Shown here piece by piece: positions 25,714 through 31,847 of a stretch of 60,048 bases of DNA. Origin of the DNA: Bacteroidota bacterium. GTDB lineage: Bacteria > Bacteroidota > Bacteroidia > UBA8524. The notes under the pieces were generated by a model that did not search any database, had not been told where the DNA came from, and was given only the letters and a program-made list of their open reading frames with translations. The translations under genes were made by a program, and so were the position numbers. Location of the stretch: contig SBGR01000067.1 of NCBI GenBank assembly GCA_006226545.1, positions 1-60,048 of the forward strand, given 5' to 3'. How positions within the stretch are numbered: position 1 is the first letter of the stretch; each line of letters begins with the position of its first letter.

Positions 25714-27272
25714 AACAACAATTGAAAGGTATTGGAATGTGAACCGGGTCCGAAGAGTTCGCCTTGATGCGCCAAATTGGGATGCATAATTAATATCCCG
25801 CCGTGCGGAATGCTGGCCGGGAAGTCGGCGCCTTGTTCCAACAACAACTCAATCTCATTTTCACTCAAAGTGCGTCGGTGTACTCCTCTGAACAAGTGCA
25901 AAGGCTTTTCTCCCGGCTGCTCTTTTTTCAATTGAATTCGAATAATCCAAGAATGGCAAGGGTTGGACTGTTGCCAAGCAAGGCTTTGTTCGCTCTTCAT
26001 AGAGCGTAGGTTGAAATACGAATCGGCCAAAGCAGGATCTAATTCCAGCCGCTGCAGCACTCGGTCGAGCGATTCCAAATGCCAATAGGCTTGTGTGAGT
26101 TCAGCAAGCTTGCGAGGGGTGAGGTTGGGGTTTTCTGTACTCAAGCGTTTGGCTACGTTCAGCAGGTGACGGCAGGCTCGCTCAGAGAAGACATCGCTCA
26201 AAAGTATAAACCCATTCTTGGATAAGATATTCGGTAGCTTGGCCAAAACTTCCTTGTTCATCTCCAGTCGGTAGTTTTTTAAGCTGGCTTCGGTTCGGTC
26301 AAAGAGCCTTCTTCTCAAGCGGCTAGGTTCTAATACGCGAATGGTTTCTCCCAATCCCAATAAGGCTTTTTCCAATTCGAAATTGTGCTGAACCTCCATT
26401 TCAAAGAGCATCCCGAAATGATTGCGTTCAACCAACTTCTGGCTGGCATGCAAGGGTTTGGTAAGCAGGTATGGGGCAGATTCCATGCTGGCAAAGAAGC
26501 GCACCTTTTCGGCCGGGGTATCCAAATTTACACTCACGCCAATCACGTCTTTGAAGTAGTTTAGAAAAAATTCTTCGCTTCCCAATTCAGCTTCTTCGCT
26601 TCGTATTGCCACATCTTGCATCCGGTCTAGTGCCAATAGCTGGTAGTTTTTTTCGTTGTGGCGATGCCCGAGAACAAACCAGCGGTTTTGGTATTCTTTG
26701 AGTAATCCGGGGTGGAAGCGGATATTTTGGCCTTCACGGGCTTTGAACGACTGGTATTGAATATCGATTTGTTTTCGTTGCAAAATCGCTTGGTACAGTA
26801 GTTCCATCCAATGCAAGCCGGTGAGGTGCTCATTCGATTCCATGTCGATGATAGGCCGTCCTTTGGTTTTGGAAACCTGCACTTTGTCTTCCAGTTTCTG
26901 CACCATGGCACCTAAATCTTCAAAATGCGAAAAGCCTTTAAACTGTTTGAGCAGGTTTACGGCTTCATTCAATTTGTACAGGTCTTGGTCGGTCAACGGA
27001 ATATTGGTGATGGAATAGTCCGGGTCTTCGTAGGTATAGTACTTTTTTTCGGTGATGATGATGGGTGCGTGGTAGCCAAGCTTTTCGCTGCGCATCATCT
27101 GGATGTCCATTTGAACGGTGCGTTTGCTCACGCCTTTATCGATGCCTTCGTATTCGTATAGCGCCTCAGATACGGCGTCAATCAAGTCTTCTAAAGTCCA
27201 TTTTCGGAACCTGTTTTTCAGGCAATTATCGATGGTCATGTAACGCAAGAGGGCATTCCGGTTCGCTGGCAT
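25710..27272 (-). CDS. WYL-domain transcription regulator fused to a PhyH-like domain
   Basis: A 520-residue regulator. Residues 1-~75 form a helix-turn-helix region with the Bacteroidota signature (CLKNRFRKWTLEDLIDAVSE, KGVSKRTVQMDIQMMRSEKL). A WYL domain follows at about 150-330 (IDIQYQSFKAREG, RWFVLGHRHNEKNYQLLALD). WYL domains are thought to sense nucleic acids or nucleotides. From ~345 a third domain has the shape of a PhyH-type 2-oxoglutarate oxygenase, but the usual WHxD metal site reads WQQS at 433-436; histidines at 497 and 502 remain (HPNLAHQGE). It is divergent from a structured RNA plus slipin-rtcB and probably controls them. Confidence 0.85.
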   Translation of the reverse strand: MPANRNALLRYMTIDNCLKNRFRKWTLEDLIDAVSEALYEYEGIDKGVSKRTVQMDIQMMRSEKLGYHAPIIITEKKYYTYEDPDYSITNIPLTDQDLYKLNEAVNLLKQFKGFSHFEDLGAMVQKLEDKVQVSKTKGRPIIDMESNEHLTGLHWMELLYQAILQRKQIDIQYQSFKAREGQNIRFHPGLLKEYQNRWFVLGHRHNEKNYQLLALDRMQDVAIRSEEAELGSEEFFLNYFKDVIGVSVNLDTPAEKVRFFASMESAPYLLTKPLHASQKLVERNHFGMLFEMEVQHNFELEKALLGLGETIRVLEPSRLRRRLFDRTEASLKNYRLEMNKEVLAKLPNILSKNGFILLSDVFSERACRHLLNVAKRLSTENPNLTPRKLAELTQAYWHLESLDRVLQRLELDPALADSYFNLRSMKSEQSLAWQQSNPCHSWIIRIQLKKEQPGEKPLHLFRGVHRRTLSENEIELLLEQGADFPASIPHGGILIMHPNLAHQGELFGPGSHSNTFQLLF

Positions 27273-27308
27273 GGAAATATTTTTTGAAAAAATCTGAAAA
27301 AAAATTCA

Positions 27309-27346
27309 ACTGCGCAAAAAGACTGCGCACTTCCCTTAAACCTTTG
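27309..27346. promoter_or_regulatory. Candidate operator and divergent promoters of the RNA-repair locus
   Basis: A direct repeat ACTGCGCA lies at 27309-27316 and 27322-27329, each copy containing the palindrome TGCGCA. A minus-strand -7-like sequence TCTTTTTG (27315-27322) would serve the WYL gene, and a plus-strand AACCTTTG (27339-27346) the RNA/slipin/rtcB unit. Both differ from TAnnTTTG at one base. The repeats overlap both promoter regions, which would suit control by the WYL protein. This is a prediction. Confidence 0.35.
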
Positions 27347-27378
27347 AATTGTGAAACACGAACAAAATTGATTTCGGC

Positions 27379-27526
27379 CCCGCTCTTCAACTGGAGGAGC
27401 GGGTCGCAATAGAAAAGTTTCACCAGTTCATTGACAATATCCGCAAAGTGATAGAAAGACCTTTCTGAAAAGAAAGCACAGATGTTTTCAGGCTAGGACC
27501 TGTTTCCGGTTTCTGTATAGCCGGAA
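27379..27526 (+). other. Hairpin-rich leader upstream of the tRNA-like RNA
   Basis: Non-coding stretch with four hairpins in a row: CCCGCTC/GAGCGGG (27379-27403), CTTTCT-GAAA-AGAAAG (27461-27476), CAGG/CCTG with a 6-base loop (27489-27502), and TTCCGG/CCGGAA with an 11-base loop (27504-27526). None has a T-run, so they are not ordinary terminators. The last two could be a decayed T-arm/acceptor pair of a further tRNA-like unit; that is speculative. Confidence 0.4.
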
Positions 27527-27572
27527 GGTGCTCTTTGGAGTATGCCGCTGAACCTGAAATTGATTTGTGTCC

Positions 27573-27639
27573 AACGCGTGTCGGGGGTTCAATTCCCTCT
27601 CCTAGAATTAGGATAGCTCAGTCTGGTTAGAGCAGCGAT
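27573..27639 (+). ncRNA. Permuted tRNA-like module 1
   Basis: Order 5' to 3': closing strand AACGC (27573-27577); variable loop GTGTC; T-arm GGGGG-TTCAATT-CCCTC (27583-27599); acceptor hairpin TCCTA-GAAT-TAGGA (27600-27613); TA at positions 8-9; D-arm GCTC-loop-GAGC (27616-27633) with GGTTA in the loop; A26; closing strand GCGAT (27635-27639). The closing helix has 4 of 5 pairs, in place of an anticodon stem. All spacings are those of a canonical tRNA, but the acceptor is closed by a 4-base loop and there is no anticodon loop. Confidence 0.6.
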
Positions 27640-27705
27640 GTGAACGTAGGTTCGAATCCTACACTCAGCTACAACCTGAGTTTGATTAGTTGGTAAATCA
27701 ACATC
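27637..27705 (+). ncRNA. Permuted tRNA-like module 2
   Basis: Order: closing strand GATGT (27637-27641); variable loop GAAC; T-arm GTAGG-TTCGAAT-CCTAC (27646-27662, perfect); acceptor hairpin ACTCAG/CTGAGT (27663-27668 with 27676-27681) with a 7-base loop; TT at positions 8-9; D-arm GATT-AGTTGGTA-AATC (27684-27699, canonical 8-base loop); A26; closing strand ACATC (27701-27705). All five closing pairs form. Module 1 and module 2 share 27637-27639, so the helices compete or split the bases (CGC/GCG and ATGT/ACAT). Confidence 0.65.
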
Positions 27706-27706
27706 C

Positions 27707-27741
27707 ATGGACTTCAAATCCATCTCGGGACCGCCTGTCCC
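27707..27741 (+). ncRNA. Selenocysteine-tRNA-like anticodon arm and variable-arm-like hairpin
   Basis: Hairpin ATGGA-CTTCAAA-TCCAT (27707-27723) has a 7-base loop with UCA in the anticodon position. The 13 bases GGACTTCAAATCC equal those of the E. coli selC anticodon arm as I remember it. It is followed by hairpin GGGAC-CGCCT-GTCCC (27727-27741), similar to the long variable arm of tRNA-Sec. The rest of a tRNA-Sec is not present in linear order. Confidence 0.5.
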
Positions 27742-27782
27742 ACAATAAATAAGGCAGTGTTAACGGAGCGGAAGAAGGAAGA

Positions 27783-27858
27783 AACAGAAAAGGGCTTCGG
27801 CCTGATTCACGGTAGAGGAAGCCGGAAACGGCAGATACCGCAAAACGAAGTTTCTGTT
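27783..27858 (+). ncRNA. Second structured RNA element before the slipin gene
   Basis: AACAGAAA (27783-27790) pairs with TTTCTGTT (27851-27858), 8 bp, enclosing a GC-rich part that can form GGCTTC/GAAGCC, or alternatively GCCG-GAAA-CGGC (27821-27832) with a GNRA tetraloop. The alternatives are mutually exclusive, as in regulatory RNAs. From 27859 to 27993 I see only weak pairing and no ribosome-binding site. Confidence 0.35.
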
Positions 27859-27993
27859 CAAAACTGAAAAGGCTCTTTCGAGAATCTGGAAGCTTATGAA
27901 CCCAAACCAAGTTTTACTCAAGCAGGTTCCCGCTTTGTTTACCGGTTTCTTCCCCATTCGCGCCAATTGAATGAAAATGTAAAATAGATTGAT

Positions 27994-29091
27994 ATGAAAA
28001 AAGTAATCGTAATGCCGGGCTTGGTTGGTCTGGTTTACAAAAACGGAAAAATTGAACGTGTATTAAGCGAGGGTAGTTACTGGGTTGGTTTGTGGACAGA
28101 CATCCGCATGCATTCCTTGAGAGCTCCATTCAATCCGGCTCAGGGCTTGGAAATCGCTTTACAGAGTGATTGTATTTTGCCTTACTTGGAGCTTATCGAG
28201 GTGAAGGAGGGTGAAATAGCTTTGCGCTATGAGAACAACCGTTTTGAACAGGTGCTTTTTGCGGGTAAATACGCCTACTGGAAAGGCTTAATCGATTACC
28301 GATTCATTATCGATAACATGGAGAATACCTATATCAGCGATGAAATCGATAAATCAGTTTTACGCCATCCGGCCTTCACTACCTTGATTAAAACTTACCG
28401 TGTAGAGTCTTATAACAAAGGTGTTTTAAGCATCGCTAAGGAAGGTGTGAAAGTGGTTGATCCCGGCGAATATGTGTTCTGGAATAACCGCGAGGTAATT
28501 TCCTTGTTGCAAGTAGACATGCGAGTGCAAATGATCGAGGTCTCCGGACAAGAATTACTGACCAAAGACAAGGCGAGCTTGCGTTTGAGTTTGTTTGCGA
28601 GCATTCAAGTGAAGGATGCTAAGAAAGCCGTGTCGGAAAACTATGCCTATTCCAAGCAAGTTTATACCACCTTGCAATTGGCTATCCGCGAATTTGTGGG
28701 AACCAAAACCTTGGATGAAATCTTAGAGAACAAGGAGTTGATTTCCGACTATGTGATGAAATCGTGTAAAGCAGACATTGCCAATACCGGTGTGGAATTG
28801 AGTAGCTGTGGGGTGCGCGATATCATCTTACCGGGTGAAATGCGTGAAATCTTCAACCGCGTTTTGGTAGCCGAGAAACAGGCTGTGGCCAATACCATTA
28901 TGCGCCGAGAAGAAACGGCCTCAACGCGTTCTTTGTTGAATACCGCCAAGTTGATGGAAGAAAACGAAGTCTTATTCCGCTTGAAAGAGATGGAATACGT
29001 GGAGCGTATCGCCGAAAAAATCGGAAGCATCAGTGTTGCCGGCAACGGTAACTTGATTGCTCAGTTGAAAGAGATATTCGTAAATAAATAA
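27994..29091 (+). CDS. SPFH/band-7 (slipin-type) protein without membrane anchor
   Basis: A 365-residue SPFH-domain protein. SPFH proteins (stomatin, slipin, HflK/C) form ring or dome oligomers, usually on membranes. Here no hydrophobic N-terminal segment is visible; the protein begins MKKVIVMPGLVGLVYKNGKI. A short motif recurs three times (KIERVLSEGSYWVGLW, RFEQVLFAGKYAYWKG, GVKVVDPGEYVFWN). The SPFH core runs from about residue 135 (KTYRVESYNKGVLSI) to about 300, with a coiled-coil tail (VLVAEKQAVANTIMRREETA). It probably shares a transcript with the upstream RNA and with rtcB. SPFH proteins are recurrent rtcB neighbours; their role there is not established. Confidence 0.85.
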   Translation: MKKVIVMPGLVGLVYKNGKIERVLSEGSYWVGLWTDIRMHSLRAPFNPAQGLEIALQSDCILPYLELIEVKEGEIALRYENNRFEQVLFAGKYAYWKGLIDYRFIIDNMENTYISDEIDKSVLRHPAFTTLIKTYRVESYNKGVLSIAKEGVKVVDPGEYVFWNNREVISLLQVDMRVQMIEVSGQELLTKDKASLRLSLFASIQVKDAKKAVSENYAYSKQVYTTLQLAIREFVGTKTLDEILENKELISDYVMKSCKADIANTGVELSSCGVRDIILPGEMREIFNRVLVAEKQAVANTIMRREETASTRSLLNTAKLMEENEVLFRLKEMEYVERIAEKIGSISVAGNGNLIAQLKEIFVNK

Positions 29092-29097
29092 GCAACC

Positions 29098-29118
29098 GGG
29101 GCCGCATTGGGCGGCCCC
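29098..29118 (+). other. GC-rich intercistronic hairpin between slipin and rtcB
   Basis: A perfect 8-bp all-GC stem GGGGCCGC/GCGGCCCC with a 5-base loop, 6 bases after the slipin stop and 15 bases before the rtcB ATG. There is no T-run, so it is more likely an mRNA-stability or processing element than a terminator. Confidence 0.7.
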
Positions 29119-29133
29119 CAAAGTAATTGCAGA

Positions 29134-30543
29134 ATGAACATTACAAGTAAAGAACTGATCGCGTGGAATGTGCCCAATGGTCCGGAGTTTAAACTCTGCC
29201 TAACGCTAATAGAGTCGTTGGATGAAACCACGTGGACGAATGAAAAGATAAAAGCAGAATTGGAAATGGTTTTTGCAGATCCAACCGTGAAAGGACATCC
29301 TGAATTTGATGCGCTTCGCGACTTGGTTTTGGAACGTAGAAAATCGGATGTGGTGGAGATTGCAGAAGTGCCTAAGGAATTTGCTTTGTACGGAGGCGAT
29401 GGAATTGAAGAAGGGGCATTCAGGCAAATGAACAATGCCATGCGTTTGCCCATTACCAAAGCCGGTGCTTTAATGCCAGATGCCCACCAAGGTTACGGAC
29501 TTCCCATTGGCGGTGTTTTAGCTACTGAGAATGCCATCATTCCTTACGGGGTAGGGGTGGACATAGGATGCAGAATGTGTTTGAGCGTATTTGATATCCA
29601 AGCCGATTTCATCGAAGCAAACCGAGACTACCTAAAGACGATGTTGAACAGAAGCACCAAGTTTGGTCGCGCTACCTTTAAAAAGCCGCAAGACCACGAG
29701 GTATTGGCGCATCCGCTTTTCGATGAGAATCCGCTATTGAAAGGATTGCAAAAGAAGGCAGCTGAACAGATTGGTAGCTCAGGTGGTGGAAACCATTTTG
29801 TGGAATTTGGAATTTGTGAGATCCTCGATGAAAACAACGAATGGAATCTGTCACCGGGTAAATACCTCTCGCTGTTAAGTCATTCCGGTTCTAGGGGCTT
29901 TGGTGCTACCATAGCAAACCACTATACTAAATTAGCCATGGCACAAACCAAATTACCGGATGAGGTAAGGCATTTGGCTTGGTTGGATTTAAATAGCGAA
30001 GCCGGACAAGAATACTGGCTAGCGATGAATTTGGCGGGCGATTATGCCAGCGCTTGTCACCACCAGATTCACGCTAAGGTAGCGCGCGATCTGCAAGTGG
30101 AACCGGCGGCTAGGGTGGAGAATCACCACAATTTCGCTTGGAAGGAAACCTTGGCTGATGGAACTGAAGTGATTGTTCACCGTAAGGGTGCAACTCCGGC
30201 CGGCAAGGGCGTTCTGGGAATCATTCCGGGTTCCATGACAGCACCCGGTTTTATAGTTAGAGGAAAAGGCGATGCCTCCGCTTTGAATTCGGCTTCCCAC
30301 GGTGCCGGTAGGGCGATGTCTAGAACCCAAGCAAAAAATTCCTTGGATGCTTCAGAGGTAGCCAAACATTTGAAAGACCATGGAATAGACCTGATTGGTT
30401 CAGGCTTGGATGAGGCACCCATGGCCTACAAGAACATCCACGAAGTAATGGATGCACAGAAAGACCTCGTTGATGTGGTGGGCACCTTCTTACCCAAGGT
30501 GGTACGCATGTGCGGCGATGAGTTCTTCAAGGAAGTAGATTAA
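29134..30543 (+). CDS. rtcB: RNA-splicing/repair ligase RtcB
   Basis: A 469-residue GTP- and Mn-dependent ligase that joins RNA ends with 2',3'-cyclic phosphate or 3'-phosphate to 5'-OH ends, the type of break left by anticodon nucleases and other toxins. Motifs: MPDAHQGYGLPIGGV, metal-binding Cys146 in VGVDIGCRMC, SSGGGNHFVEFG, SHSGSRGFG, and the histidine guanylated by GTP, His389, in SASHGAGRAMSR. The start at 29134 (MNITSKEL) is preferred over 29107, which lies in the GC hairpin. No rtcA, archease, prfH or Ro gene follows; a strong terminator ends the unit. Confidence 0.95.
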   Translation: MNITSKELIAWNVPNGPEFKLCLTLIESLDETTWTNEKIKAELEMVFADPTVKGHPEFDALRDLVLERRKSDVVEIAEVPKEFALYGGDGIEEGAFRQMNNAMRLPITKAGALMPDAHQGYGLPIGGVLATENAIIPYGVGVDIGCRMCLSVFDIQADFIEANRDYLKTMLNRSTKFGRATFKKPQDHEVLAHPLFDENPLLKGLQKKAAEQIGSSGGGNHFVEFGICEILDENNEWNLSPGKYLSLLSHSGSRGFGATIANHYTKLAMAQTKLPDEVRHLAWLDLNSEAGQEYWLAMNLAGDYASACHHQIHAKVARDLQVEPAARVENHHNFAWKETLADGTEVIVHRKGATPAGKGVLGIIPGSMTAPGFIVRGKGDASALNSASHGAGRAMSRTQAKNSLDASEVAKHLKDHGIDLIGSGLDEAPMAYKNIHEVMDAQKDLVDVVGTFLPKVVRMCGDEFFKEVD

Positions 30544-30548
30544 TCCTC

Positions 30549-30589
30549 AGCCCGACAGCCGCCGATTGGCCTTGTTGTCGGGCTTTTTT
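30549..30589 (+). terminator. Terminator of the slipin-rtcB unit
   Basis: A 9-bp stem AGCCCGACA/TGTCGGGCT (30549-30557 with 30576-30584) followed by a T-run (30584-30589). It lies 6 bases behind the rtcB stop. Confidence 0.92.
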
Positions 30590-30632
30590 CGTAGACAGGA
30601 GCAATCCTGTTCACGCACTAGGAAACTCTGGT

Positions 30633-30640
30633 TATATTCG
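30633..30640 (+). promoter_or_regulatory. -7 element of the FAD-reductase gene
   Basis: TATATTCG fits TAnnTTYG and ends 6 bases before the TTG proposed as start codon at 30647, the same spacing as at other leaderless-looking genes in this window. Confidence 0.45.
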
Positions 30641-30646
30641 CCTTCC

Positions 30647-31804
30647 TTGAAAACAAGCAATGCATACGATGTGGTGATAGTGGGAGCCGGTCCGGCAGGT
30701 ACGAGCTGTGCACTGGAGCTTCATCATTCAGGTTTGCGCGTATTGTTGGTGGATAAAGAGGGCTTTCCACGCGATAAAGTCTGCGGCGATACCTTACCCG
30801 GTGGTGCTTTTAAAGCCTTGGAGGCTATAAACCCCGCATGGGGCGCATCGCTAAAGCAACAGCTTCAAGCTACCCAAGTACGCTCAACGGAGTTTTGCAT
30901 GGATGGAGAAGCGATGTTGCAGTTTGACTGGGTTAATTTTGCGGGGACACAAGAGCGTTTTATTCTCGATAATTTCTTGCTTTCGCTGGTTAGGGAAAAT
31001 ACGGAAACCGAGATCAAGGAAGGCCTTAGGTTAAAGGACGTTCAATTTGCTGATGCAGGGTATGCCTGTATTTTTAGCGATGGTTCGGAGGTTCATACGC
31101 GTTTGCTCATAGCCTGCGATGGAGCCAATTCGGTGGTGCGCAGAAAACTGGCACCTGAAGGCGAATTTGATTCCAATAGATGTACCGCCGTGCGGGCTTA
31201 TTTGAGCGATGTGAAAGCGGTGAAACCCGGGGTTAATGAGATTCATTATATCCGCCAATACAAGCAAGGTTATTTCTGGATTTTCCCTTTGGAAGGTTCC
31301 AAAGTGAACGTCGGGTTCGGTGTATTGGAGTCGCCAAATGAAAAGGGTAAGCTCAATATGCGGGAAGTATTGATGGACATCGTTGAAAACCATCCGGGAA
31401 TAGCAGCTAGGTTTGAGTCAGCTCAATGGTTGAGTGAAGTGAAAGGTTTTGCCTTGCCTTTGGGCATGCAAGAATATACCATATCCGGCAATCACTTTAT
31501 GTTATGTGGCGATGCGGCAGCACTGGTGAGTCCGCTGGGAGGCGAAGGAATACACCACGCCATGTGGAGCGGATTATTGGCCGCCCGACAAGCCAAGGAC
31601 TGTTTTGCAGAAAATCGATTTGATGCTGAGTTTATGCTTCAGTATAAAAAGGAAGTCTACCGTAGAATTGGTCCGGAATTACGCAAAGGCAAATGGCTTA
31701 TGAAAAGCTTCTCACACATGCCATGGTTGCAAAATGCACTGGTAGGAATGGCTCGCCGTTACCCCGCGGGCATGAAAAGGGTAGTGAAGGCTTTGAAGTT
31801 GTAA
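30647..31804 (+). CDS. Geranylgeranyl-reductase-family FAD-dependent oxidoreductase
   Basis: A 385-residue flavoprotein. The FAD-binding Rossmann motif VVIVGAGPAGTSCALEL is at the N-terminus, followed by FPRDKVCGDTLPGG, a signature of the geranylgeranyl reductase family, and the second FAD motif FMLCGDAAALVSPLGGEGI. Such enzymes saturate isoprenoid chains or act on quinones and lipids; the substrate is unknown. The reading frame opens at 30566, but that ATG is inside the rtcB terminator hairpin. The TTG at 30647 (giving M-KTSNAYDVVIVG), 6 bases behind a promoter element, is the likelier start. Confidence 0.85.
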   Translation: MKTSNAYDVVIVGAGPAGTSCALELHHSGLRVLLVDKEGFPRDKVCGDTLPGGAFKALEAINPAWGASLKQQLQATQVRSTEFCMDGEAMLQFDWVNFAGTQERFILDNFLLSLVRENTETEIKEGLRLKDVQFADAGYACIFSDGSEVHTRLLIACDGANSVVRRKLAPEGEFDSNRCTAVRAYLSDVKAVKPGVNEIHYIRQYKQGYFWIFPLEGSKVNVGFGVLESPNEKGKLNMREVLMDIVENHPGIAARFESAQWLSEVKGFALPLGMQEYTISGNHFMLCGDAAALVSPLGGEGIHHAMWSGLLAARQAKDCFAENRFDAEFMLQYKKEVYRRIGPELRKGKWLMKSFSHMPWLQNALVGMARRYPAGMKRVVKALKL

Positions 31805-31847
31805 GTCCGCTATTTTTTATAGGTCAATTGGTAATATGAACTTCTGT

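Larger units (their letters stand above)
27546..27759 (+). ncRNA. tRNA-mimic structured RNA, Y RNA-like
   Basis: A ~214-base RNA predicted by hand folding. An outer helix with a 2-base AA bulge pairs 27546-27550 and 27553-27555 with 27752-27759. An inner TTGTG/CACAA helix pairs 27565-27569 with 27741-27745. Inside lie two tandem tRNA-like modules in permuted order (27573-27639 and 27637-27705), then a selenocysteine-tRNA-like anticodon hairpin and a variable-arm-like hairpin. Bacterial Y RNAs (YrlA) have this topology: a tRNA mimic whose acceptor is closed by a loop and whose anticodon stem becomes the closing helix. They are known from rsr-yrlBA-rtcBA repair operons. Here it precedes slipin and rtcB; no Ro/TROVE gene is in the window. 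Confidence 0.6.

Noticed and set aside
27604..27680. An ordinary linear tRNA gene (acceptor, D-arm, T-arm, acceptor)
   Set aside because: The flanking acceptor strands (TTAGGA and ACTCAG) are not complementary and no room for a full anticodon arm exists. Pairing in permuted order is far better.
27707..27741. A functional selenocysteine tRNA
   Set aside because: Only the anticodon arm and variable-arm-like hairpin are in the right order; no T-arm or acceptor 3' strand follows, and no selenocysteine gene is in the window.
27698..27910. Minus-strand open frames over the RNA region
   Set aside because: They run antisense through the tRNA-like modules and encode no recognisable protein.
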